64,000 nucleotides of DNA, from assembly GCF_000002995.4 (NCBI RefSeq), contig NW_025062479.1, positions 20,952,721-21,016,720 of the forward strand. The letters run 5' to 3'. This DNA is from Brugia malayi. Its lineage: Eukaryota > Nematoda > Chromadorea > Rhabditida > Onchocercidae. Numbering within the stretch: the stretch's first letter is position 1; every line of letters begins with the position of its first letter. The notes beneath the pieces were generated by a model, which was given only the letters and a program-made list of their open reading frames with translations, was not told the DNA's origin and ran no database searches. Below are positions 47,029 through 58,100 of the stretch, piece after piece. The position numbers and the translations under genes are program-made.

Positions 47029-48125
47029 TTAATTATATCTATTAATTAATACCTTAAATGTTTTCTTGATTGGTACACCATCATTAGCACGCCTACGGTT
47101 ATTCTTCTGAAACTGTTGCACTTTATGCTAAATCAAATTTTCAAAAAGAAAAAAATTTTGATTAATTATGGAATTATTGAAAGTGCTATTAAAAAGTAAT
47201 TAAATACAATGCTAAATATACATAGAATTATTTATTGTCGTATTTATTTTTGTGATACATACCGGTGAGCGTTTGTCACGTAGCAAATGTCCTCCTAGAA
47301 GCTCCATGATATTTCGCTTTTTACGCCTATGACCACTACCGCATCCGTCGTTACCGCAACTTCCTCCGCCACATCCACCACATCCGCAACACGATTGATT
47401 ACACTGTTGACAACATGTTTTGCAACAACTAAAAAAAAAAATGTTTCCTTGCGATTTTCATGCTTAACTTTTATTATGAGCTCTTTATAATATCTTTAAT
47501 AATTTCAGGAGAATAACGAGAAATAACATGTTGAAACAGTGGAGTAATATCAAAGTACGGAATGACATTTTGTGAGTAAGACATTCTTAGCTATTTGAAT
47601 TTGCGTAAACTTTGCAAATTGGATTGATTGGTTCTCGTCATACTTATAAACATATGTTTTTATGTTTTTATATAATAAAAAAGATTAAAGAAACTGTTAT
47701 TAGTAATTCTGGTAGAAAACAAACGTTGTAACTGTGGTACAAGTGGTACATGAGTTACAACATGATCGCTGGCAGCAACCACATCCACATCCGCATCCGC
47801 ATCCGCACCCACAACTACCACCACAACCTGCTCCACCACCACCGCAACTGCGCCTTGTTCGTCCACTTTCATCTGCATTATGCCCCAGCTCATGTTTTAT
47901 TTTCGAATCAGAAGTTGGAATTAGAGAATCACGTTGAATTTCAGTTTCCACATCTGCTAATCTGATGGCATCATCTAGAACAGTTGCAAATTCACCATCG
48001 ATTTCTAGATTTGGAGCAATTGCGCGATCATTCTTCAGTCTAGGTGCAGTTGTCGTTTTAGCTCTTGTTAGATGTGTGTTGATGGAAATACTTAAGATCA
48101 GGAAAATGATAAACCAATTCCGCAT
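47029..48125 (-). CDS. Secreted Gly/Cys-repeat precursor protein (exon joins partly unresolved)
   Basis: The first exon opens at ATG 48125, 42 bases after an actaattttcag acceptor, with a signal peptide (RNWFIIFLILSIS core, cleavage probably after about residue 22). An acidic propeptide and a furin-like RTRR (about residues 89-92) precede Ser-Cys, a Gly-Cys-rich segment with repeated CG pairs, and CCQRSCCNSC. Unspliced, this frame stops at 47700 after 141 residues. A second exon (47428-47263) after a T10-AG acceptor encodes CCKTCCQQCNQSCCGCGGCGG, RRKKR and LLRDKR. It joins in phase 0 to 47127-47053, or to a stop at 47029. The second exon needs a donor leaving two bases, and no strong one exists in exon 1, so alternative ends or two genes are possible. 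It is likely a processed, extracellular Cys-rich peptide precursor. Family not recognised. Confidence 0.6.
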
Positions 48126-50077
48126 CCTGGACAACAGAACTTATTCTTCTATCAGCTGTTTTTTTTCTGAAAATTAGTAATCAGTGGGCTTTTCTTTACT
48201 TTTTTATGTGTAAAATTATTTCTAAATAAAATTGAAAGGTAGGAAAATAAGAAGTAAATATGAAAGATTTGTGGATGGATAAAAGTTGCAATTAACTTGA
48301 ATGACTTCCACTAATTTTTGTTGGTTCCTTTTATATGGAATGTTTTAATTATAATGGAAGCTTATTTCATCTTCTCACCATTATCAATTTTAATGTTGTT
48401 TTGATGAAATAAGCCAGTCTTAAAATTTTACATTTACCTTTTCAATTATCATACACTTAAGCATCAACGATGCTATAATCGTTAATATCCCAATCTGGAT
48501 TTGGTATTCATCATTGTCATTGTCGTTGTTGTTGTTATTATTATTATTATTGTTATTATTGCTAATTATTATTGTTATTCTTTCCTACCTATCATTTGTT
48601 ATTTTTGTTATGGTTGTTTAATATTTATTTTACAAATGAGGTGAATAAATGATGAAGAGGTTATGTTAATCATTAAAAGAGGAAAAATGAATGAATAAGT
48701 AAATGAATAAATATGTAAGTCAAACAACAAACAAACAAACAAATAAACAAGTTCATAAAATTGAATTATGCAATTATTAAGGCAATGGTCCATTAACTAA
48801 ATACATTTCTTTCTTTCATCTATTCTCAAATGTTTTAATTTCAGAATATTACTAATGTATAATTAATAAATGCAGTTTATTTTTAAATCAAAGTTTTAAA
48901 ACAAAATTCAAATACTGAAAAAATAATTGTAAATCCTTTAAAAATAGAAGAGTGAAGAAATTTTCTTTGATTATCTGTTATAATTCCTTTTTTACACTAT
49001 TTTTACCTGTTAAAAGGATTCAAGTTGCTGAAATTTTTTCAAATATCAAATATATTAGCAGCTTTAGAAGATTAGAATTAACTAGTGGTTTTTTAGATTA
49101 AAATAGTACCCATATGCAAGAAGTAACTTCTGTTGAAGGTTTTATACTTTATATTAATATCATTATAAAGTAACGGAATAATTAGATTAAAGTTAATCAG
49201 AACTAATTGTAGTTTTTAGTTAATTAAAATTAATCTAAAGTTTAATTAATGAAAAAAGAGAAATTTTTTTTAATGCATTTTATTATATTCTTTTGCATTA
49301 ATGGTTTGATTTTAAAACCAAAAATGCGTTTGTTTCAGTTTGTATCCAAAATTTAAAACTTAGTAAAAGAGATTTGATGCTATTGCGATTAGTAAGTTAT
49401 ATTTATTTCTTGATAAGTAAGCAAATAAGATTTGTTTTACAATAATAAAATTGATTCAAATTTAGCTCAAATTTCAACTGACAAAAAAAATAATTGAATT
49501 TCTTTTCCTCAGCAATAAAATATAATCGATAGAAGTTTTTCAGAAATTCGAACTAAAAAATATAAAATTTATATGCATTTCATAAAAAAGAATATTATAT
49601 ATAAGTAAATCATTTTCAAAAATAGCAAAAGTTTAGATGCAAAAGATTCGATTAAAACTTCATTCGATTTTTTATCCTATTTCTTTCGCTAAATAATAAA
49701 CTATAAAACAAACATTTATTTAACATTGTTTCGGAGAGAGAGTGCTTAGTTTCAATTCGAAAAGCTTAAAAATATGTAATATAAAATCATTTAGTTAAAT
49801 TTCACTCATAGAATTTCTCTTTACTAATTAATTGAAATTAACGAGCTATTTTGTTAGGTTTGTTCATACGTTATTTTTCTCTTGACCTTTATTTACAGTT
49901 TGCTGACCTTTATAGAGTATTTTACCTTTTCAAAAATTAAATTCATGAATTATGTTTTTAAGACAAGAAGACATATTGGATAGGAAAAATTTATATTTAA
50001 AAAAAAAGCTAAATGGGAATACAATATATGTTGAATTGAATTTTGCATATCATAACATCATGAAGTATTGAATACAT
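48126..50077. other. AT-rich spacer between the two Cys-rich genes
   Basis: Apart from the splice-like acceptor near 48168 and a GTT/ATT microsatellite at about 48513-48582, nothing coding was seen. Confidence 0.6.
48513..48582. repeat. (GTT/ATT)n microsatellite
   Basis: Imperfect trinucleotide tract upstream of the Gly/Cys-repeat gene. Confidence 0.85.
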
Positions 50078-50420
50078 TCATTATCTTTGACTTCATTATC
50101 AAATGATTAATAATTATCATCACAGGATAATATTGGCAGATAAGTTTTTATAAAACAGAAAATATTGGCAGATAAGTTTTTATAAAGCAGAAAATATTGG
50201 CAGATAAGTTTTTATAAAGCAGAAAATATTGGCAGATAAGTTTTCATAAAACCTAAAATATTGGCAGGTAAGTTTTTATAAGGCAGACAATGTTAGCATT
50301 CAAGTTTTTGTAAAATAAACAATACTTACTGGACAAATTCATTATCTTTAATTTCATTATCAAATGACTAATAATTATTATCACAAGATAATATTGGCAG
50401 GTAAGTTTCTATGAAATGAA
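50078..50420. repeat. 32-bp tandem repeat inside a larger duplication
   Basis: AATATTGG-type units start at 50129, 50161, 50193, 50225, 50257 and 50289, an exact 32-bp period. The preceding 50-60 bases (CATTATCTTTGACTTCATTATC onward) recur with a few changes at about 50339-50400, again followed by a unit start. It lies just downstream of the poly-Cys gene. Confidence 0.9.
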
Positions 50421-50651
50421 CAGTACTGATAGGAAAACTTTAATGAGATTTAAATAATATTAGTGAATAAGATAAGTTGTATAAGACAAATTTTATAGGA
50501 TTTTTTTTTTTTTTTTCGTACTTCAATTGAAGAACTAAAATCATAATTTGAAATAAAATTATATCAAAGTTACATTTAGTTTTTTATCAAAAGAATATTT
50601 TAAAGTAAGTTTCACTCATAATTGCAACAGTTACAATTAATTTTCTGATAT

Positions 50652-51581
50652 TTAAATCAATTCCAGAAGAGCACTACGAATATTCTGTTTCGTATTTTGC
50701 ATATAGTTCCATCTTTCCAGATCATGAAGTGCACGACGACGTCTTGACAATGATCCTTGACCTATTTCTGTTCCATTAACTGATCGCTTTCTCTTTTTAC
50801 CACAACAGCAGCAGCTTAAGATAACTGATATTAATTAATTTTTTGAAATTTTATTAAATACGTTCCAATTTTTTTCTTATACCACTTACTTGAAAGAATT
50901 TTAATATTAAAACTTTGGATAAGCAATAATTAGAAGTTAAAATATTAAAAAATTTTTTTTGGTTCATACATTTTTCCGTTATTAATATGTATGGTTGAGA
51001 TTTTTATATTATTAGTAGTAGTAGCTATGATAATAACTAGCAATAATGATAATAATAGTAGTAGGATTAGTAGCAATAACTCAATCATTCTTAACTTTTA
51101 ATTTATGATTTAATTGATAAGATGATATTAAGTTTAAACCTGGAATATATGAATTTTGAAAGTATATATTTGTAATCCAGGTTGACTTTTGACGACTTCT
51201 CTGTACTTTCAAAAATTGTACTTTTTGATATTATTGTCAAATTGATTCTCAAGCAAATTTCCATTCATCAAATTTAATGAAAATTAAATATGAAACATGC
51301 CAGCAACAACAACAGCAACAACAACCGCAACAGCTCCGTTTAGAACGGACTAAAGCGGTAATATTCCTGATGCTAGTCTCATCATCATCATTCATTAATG
51401 CGTCAGCGGAAAGAAGACCGGATTCTCGTTTTGCATGAAGGAATGTATTAACATCCATCACAAATGGATCATATTTATATTTCATTGGAGTAGCATAACA
51501 TATTGCTACTGCTAAAAGAAGTGCAAGAAGCAGTTGCTGATAGCGCCATGAAAGTTTGCTGAAGCGCAAAAGTAGCATCAT
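50652..51581 (-). CDS. Secreted precursor with a 12-cysteine run
   Basis: Model of 147 residues from two exons, 51581-51301 and 50814-50652. The start is the first of two adjacent ATGs, after a gtttttcag acceptor. A signal peptide (LLLALLLAVAICYA core, ending about residue 30) leads to a propeptide with AKR (50-52) and a furin-like RSKR (79-82). Then SCCG and consecutive cysteines at 87-98 are followed by KKRKR (100-104), RRRR and an amphipathic tail. Only a GC donor (TG|gcatgt) joining at the ttaag acceptor keeps both Cys runs in one frame; the nearby GT donor gives an early stop. Unspliced, exon 1 would run to a stop at 51249. The layout matches the neighbouring Gly/Cys gene. It is likely a processed extracellular peptide; metal or disulfide roles are guesses. 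Confidence 0.65.
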
Positions 51582-54500
51582 TTCTTTTAATGAATGCTTC
51601 TGAAAAACAAAACCAAAGATAAAAATGATGCGCAAATAATAACTAATTCAATTTCTCTTTTAAATAAGCATTTCTTTCTTTTTTTTTTTTTTTTTTTTTG
51701 CTTTTTTGTGTTTTTCTCTACTGCATTAGATAAATTTAATAATTATACACAGTTAATTCTTTTTTTCGTTTTCTTTTTTTTTCTGAACAGAACAAAGAAA
51801 TAATAATAATCATTAGAGCAACAAAAAAAAAAAAAAAAAACGAAAAAATGGAAAATAAAATGAGCAAAACTTTTGAAAGTTTTTCAAATTCAACTTTTTA
51901 AAAGCAATTTTTATTTGCAAATTTTAATTAAAATTGACGGTAAGAACAAGCAAACATAATAGATAACAACAACTCGTTTCTTTCTTTTTTTCTCTCTTTC
52001 TTTTTCTCTCTCTTTTGCTTTATTACTACTTAATTTTTCATTTTATAAATGATTTTTTCATCTCAATTATGATAAGGAAGTATTATTAACTTCATTTGTT
52101 ACTGCATCACTTGTTTTGCAATCATGTTTACTGATTACAAATTTCAAAAATATCAAGTACGTAAGGAAAGTATTTTAGACAGACATACAAATTATTATTT
52201 TTATTCCAAAAAGTAACTAATGATTTATTAATATTTCCATTCCAAACAGTAACTGATAATTTGCTGATATTTTTATCAACGAATGAAACTACATTTATCA
52301 CTAAATATTGTTACATGTTTGTTATCTATTTAAAAAGATGCATCTTTTGGCATTTTGCAGGAAAATTATCCTAACATAACAAAAATTGAAGTTAAAAAAA
52401 AGAAACAAAAGAAAAAAAAATTAAAGCATTTTTAGCATTTGCATGCCATTTTTTCTTAAATATGTTGTTAAGCAGTTGAAGTTGAAATTTGGAATTTGCT
52501 TGCTGAAAGTTTAATCCCAATTATGTTACGGAATGCAAAAGAAAAGGAAAAACTTAAAAGTAATAAAATAATATAACAACTGATACAAATTTTAATCAGC
52601 TAATATATTTTAAATTATTAGTGCTTATTTTATTTTGAAAACAATAATGATACTCAATGAAACAAGCATCACTAATGGAAACGGAAATGGAAATTAAATT
52701 GATTGAATTTAATTCATTTCAGGTCCAATTTTATTAAATTTAAATGCATACATTATTTCGATATTTTTGAAAAAGAAAAAACGTCAATCAAATTCAATTC
52801 GGAAATTAAATTTGATTGAGTGAAGAACAGGAAAAAAGTTGTCATACTTCACTTTAATAAATTTATTTTCCGAGGAGTTGTTTCAAAAATATTCAATTTT
52901 CTGTCTAACTAAATGTGAATTGAAAAAGAAATGAATTGAAATCATTTCAACCAATTATCAAATTGTTATCATAAATTATTAATAAGTAAATGATATTATT
53001 ATTATTCATTAATTAATTATCACTTAAAAGTATGAAAGAAGTATTATTATAGAAAAAAAAAAGTACCACGCAAATGATACTTTATTAGGAATGTAAAATA
53101 CCAATGCTAATTCTTCGGTAAATCTTCTATTTATGTTGAGGAAATTAAATTTCGTGCAATAAAAGGAAAGAAGAAAGAGGCATAAAAAAAAAAATTTTCA
53201 TTTCATACCGGTATTCCATAAGGTAATCAAATGAAAAAAAAAAACAGAAGGAATATTTTAGTGTTTCTTTGAAAGGTTTAAAAAAAAGAGTTTTTGATTT
53301 TTTTAATAAATAATTTCTAGTACATACGTGTAGCTGCAGAATCACCTGAAATATAACTTAATATCTTAATTATTTAATTAATTAATTAACATTATATATT
53401 TGTGATGAACAGTATACAAAGTTATGTATTAAATTCATTTTAGATGAAAAATTTGAAATGAAAAAAAGTTGTTTTTCTTCACTTTTTTAAAATTTTTTTG
53501 TTCCACCGTAACATTCATTTCATTAATCACAAATTGTTTGGGATAAAATGAAGGCAAAACGAAAGTTTAACTTTTTATTTAAATGAAATACTTTTGCAGC
53601 TATACGTATGTACCAGAAAATTACTTAATCATAAAAAAAGTTAAAAAGTCTTTTTCTTTAAAAAAATACATCATATCACTTCTTTTTGTTTTGTTTTATT
53701 TCTGGAACCTTAGTATTTAATTGTAAAAATAAATGATAGAAACAGCAGAATGTTTTTTAACTTTATCGTTTAATTGCTATAAATTTCAATTAATCATCAA
53801 AAAAATTTTAAAAAGTTTCAATTAATCATTAAAATTTCTCTTTTTATTTTCATTTCTCTTATCATGTTTTCTTTTCCATTTTCTTTCTCAATTTCTCTTT
53901 TCATAAATGAATTGTCGTTTTTTTGTTTTTTTGTTTTGTTTTGGCAGAAACTTTCATTCCGTGCGAAACATTATTTTTCTACTTCATATCAAAAAAATAA
54001 AACAAAACAAACTTCTGGGCGTATAAATTTGAACTAAAACAACAAAATGAATTTAAAACAATTTTAAAAAGCAAAGAAAAATTAATTCTTTGAGTTTAGA
54101 CTACTCCAATTGTTTAAATAATTTTTAAATGATTCTTTCGTTATGCAATTCCATTGATTATTTGATAATGTAAATCCACTCAAAAACAAAAAAACACTCA
54201 ACAATCATCGGAATACAGCATATATGCATATTTATCAGTATTATCAATTATTTAACAATGATAAATATGCATCTTTTATTCACAGGTAATTCACTTAAAC
54301 TTATGCGCTGAACATTTAAGCTTAAATCTTACCATCTCAACTTATCACTGAAATTTATTTGAAATTTAACAACTTTCTCAGCTAGTATAGTTTGCTGGAA
54401 ATCTTAGTTACAAATTTTACTTATATATTTCGGTTAAAATTTCAGTCATATTCTTAAGGTGGAAGAATTAAAATGATAACTGTCACAATCTTACGAAATG

Positions 54501-55112
54501 TCTTCGCTCCATTGTAATTGTTTATTCATAACAGTTCATTTAAACTCAACATAATTCTCTTATCCAGATTTAAATGCAATTTATGGAACAGAAGTAAAAT
54601 CTGTTCGAAGATATTTTCGAAAAAAAATAATTTGTAGAAGATACAATGAATACAAAAGTTCATTTTTAAGTTTATTTTTGTGTTAACAAAAGGAACAAAC
54701 GTTGGTATTAAAAAAAAAATAATAATAAAAATGGGAAATTAAGTTTACAATTGCCTAGTGTAACAAAATCAGTCCGAGTTTATAGCTAATTAACAGTTTT
54801 TTTGATTTGACAGGTTTGAGTAATGCTAATGTGACAGATATACACACATACATAACACACATATATATATAATATATATATATATATATACATGCAAAGA
54901 TCAACAGAAACATACCAGTCATTCTTTAAAACACAAAACTTTTCCCCAACTTGCCATTACTGTCAACATTCGATGTTAAATTAACTTTTAATATCTATTT
55001 TTATTGATAAATTATGTCACCCAGATATGTCACGTAAAATAAAAACGCACCACATGCCGTCTTTCTTTTTTTTTGGGGAGCTTTATTCGAAAACCATATG
55101 ATTGTAATACTT
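51582..55112. other. AT-rich spacer
   Basis: Contains long A/T tracts and a TA/AC microsatellite (54841-54894). I could not support any exon here on either strand. Confidence 0.6.
54841..54894. repeat. (AC)/(TA)n microsatellite
   Basis: Compound dinucleotide tract in the spacer downstream of the large minus-strand gene. Confidence 0.9.
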
Positions 55113-55118
55113 TTTATT
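55113..55118 (-). promoter_or_regulatory. AATAAA polyadenylation signal
   Basis: The minus strand reads AATAAA 37 bases past the TAA at 55155, which supports that stop as the gene end. Confidence 0.55.
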
Positions 55119-55154
55119 TAAATCCAATGAAAAAAAACTTACACCCCATCGTAA

Positions 55155-58100
55155 TTACCAAAAAGAATCCAAATTAAAATACAAGTTGCAAAAAAGAACA
55201 TAAAGAACGGGAAGCATTACAAGATTCTGCTTATATTTTTGCAAAAATAAACATCTTTTTTCAATCATATTAAAATTTTTAAATAGGGAAAAAACACAAA
55301 AAGTTCTAAAAGCACACTTTCGAGAAGTTTTATTACTATATTTTTTCGAATAAATATCAATACAACAGTGAGAAAACACAGTAATTTTCAAAACTTTTAT
55401 TGTTTTCAGCCATAACCGTAAATCTTCACCTATAAACTGAAAAAAAAAATGGTTCAGGGAAAAAAGAAAACTCATACTTCACACCTCATACATTTATCCT
55501 AGGAATAAATAATTGGAAGCAAAGGCTTTTCGACTTACAGCATTTAGTTATTAGTTGGTTTTTTGGACACAACTAACAACCTAAAAATACAACATTGGAC
55601 GAGAATTAAAAACAAATACATATCACAAAAATAAGGTTCGGGAATATTGGAACCACTGGGCACTTGCAAAATTAATATATTCTTTAGTTGAAATCCCATG
55701 AAATTTCTTACCAATCAGCAATAACATTATTTCTTAATCAATATTTCCTGTAAATGATTTCGAGATTATTCTAAGATAAAGATTAAAAAAAAAAAAAAAA
55801 AAAATTACTGCAAAAACTTTAGAAGTCCAAAACATTAGATCAGAGAAAATTTATAAATGTCATTTATCAAATGTGCTTTTCAGAACTTTGTTTAACAATA
55901 TGAAATATTTTATTTTAGTATGGAAGTTTCAGTATTACCAATCTTTTCACATGTATAATTAATATTTTAGTGCTTTTACTAACCTCACCATTCGGTAACG
56001 GTGCAATAAGTATTTCTGCACTACAATAATCTCTCACAATTTCTCGCCATGTCTTCCGATAATTCTGATCTTCTGCTGGATTTAGCGGAGTACCGTAAAA
56101 TGAGCCAACAAGCTGCGGTAATGCTGAGAGCTGAAGTACACGTGAGAGCTTCTCTTTTTCTTTTCCTTTCTACATCCTACACAATCATACAATATTTCGA
56201 GCACTCAAAACATTTAAACACTAGCGTTGTGATTTGTAATAAGACAACTTCAGAAGTTAAACAGGTTATAATGAAAATAATTTTATAATAAAAAGTCTAT
56301 AATAAAAATAATTTACACAGCGCAGCACTAATGTACTTAACTTTAAAAAAAAAAAGAAAAAACCCTTAGAAATTCTGTAAACTCGAAACAATTAAGTACA
56401 ACCAACTAAAAGAAAATAAGATTATAGAAATTACAAAAAATCGAACCAAAACTGGATTTGGAGATCGTATATCCAACAGTAATTTTATCACTTTCACTAG
56501 TTTTTGTAGTGGGTTCCTGCTCTGAAAAGTATTAAAAATTAAGAAGTTGCAAATCGGTTAGAAAAATTATTGAAATAAAATAAGGAAATCCATTAGAGTC
56601 AGAAAAAAAAAAGACCATTCCATGTTTTGGTATATAATAAATGAGTTAAAGCACTAAATTAATTTATGAATCTGCCTAACATCCTTAAAATTGTGTGAAG
56701 TTTGCATGCAAATATATTTATGCGGTCGCAGTAATTAGATTACTTTGAACTTCAAAATACAGTTTTGAGAATCTTAAACAGTTCTAGATCTATTTCAAAA
56801 ATGAAAACATTATACTAAGCCAAATTCTAATTGATTTAGTTTATAAACTACAAGTTGAAATAATTATTACCGAATTATAGCATCCCAATTCATCAAATAA
56901 GTTTTCCAACCAGTCTTCATCAGTTTGTGTTTGTTTTGACAACTACAACAATTTGATTATCAATTAGCAAATTACAGGGGATTTATTATAATCTGAGGAT
57001 TTATCACGAAACTGAAATTAAATATAAAAATAAGAAGATTTAGAAATTAATCCCGATGAGGTGAACGATATCAATAAGCATAATTTAAGTAATAATTTGT
57101 AACTAATTTATAGCAGGACGAAAAAAAAAGTTCATGTTAATAAGTGGACCTGTGAAACTTCTTTATTAGGAAGATGAGAAAAAAACTTGTTCGATGGAAT
57201 GCTTCTCAACACTGTACAATCGTCAGGATAACCCCGATTATATCTAAAAATACAAATTTAATTTAAAACATGCTAAAAGATCAACACATCCAAAAATCAT
57301 ATTTTAAACCATTAGTTAGAGCATGATCTGGAATGCACTTTTCTTGCTAAATTTATATTTAATAAACATGAAACAACATACTCCTGAAATCGACTCTGTG
57401 TATGAGGCTGCATTTGTTGCACAGATGTTGTCCAACTATTTTGGTCCGAATGATCTGTTTTATAATTAAACTTATGATTAATACTTCTAACGAAAGACAA
57501 AACTTCTAATAAAGATTAAAATAAAACGAAACATTATGGCTCTCATATTTATTTCTATAAATCAAACTAAGGATATCACAAATAGTAGAGAGATAGTAGA
57601 AAGAATAGAAAACTTTTTTTTTTTTTCAGAATCAATTATTTTTTCAAATCCATATCCATAAAACAGATTCGCTGATTAATCAGCGAATCTGTCTTAAAGT
57701 TGCATAAATTCTTTGAGACATTTGATCATTTTTTTCCGCAAAAATTGTAAAAAATAATAGCAGCCAATAACGGAATATAATCCATGAGGACGAAAAATAA
57801 AACTGTTGCAGGAAACTCACTTGCAGATGGCTTTTCAAAATTCTCATTCGAATTGCGATGATTGCCAATGTCATTTACTGAAATATTAAAATACGCTATT
57901 CAATTTGGTGCAATTTGTTTGCACCAGGACAGTTACTAACTGGTAATCTACTAGTTTACTACTGACTACTTTTGTGCAACCACTTTTTTCCTAGCGGTAC
58001 TTCCTATCGTTATCATAAACAGAACATCAAAAGAATATTTGAAAAAAAAAAAACTAAAAATCATAAAATTTGGTCATCACCATTAATTTTATTAAAGGAT

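Noticed and set aside
47734..47965. His/Pro-rich plus-strand frames opposite the Gly/Cys exon
   Set aside because: They are the complement of the repeated GGATGC codons. The minus frame has a signal peptide and cleavage site.
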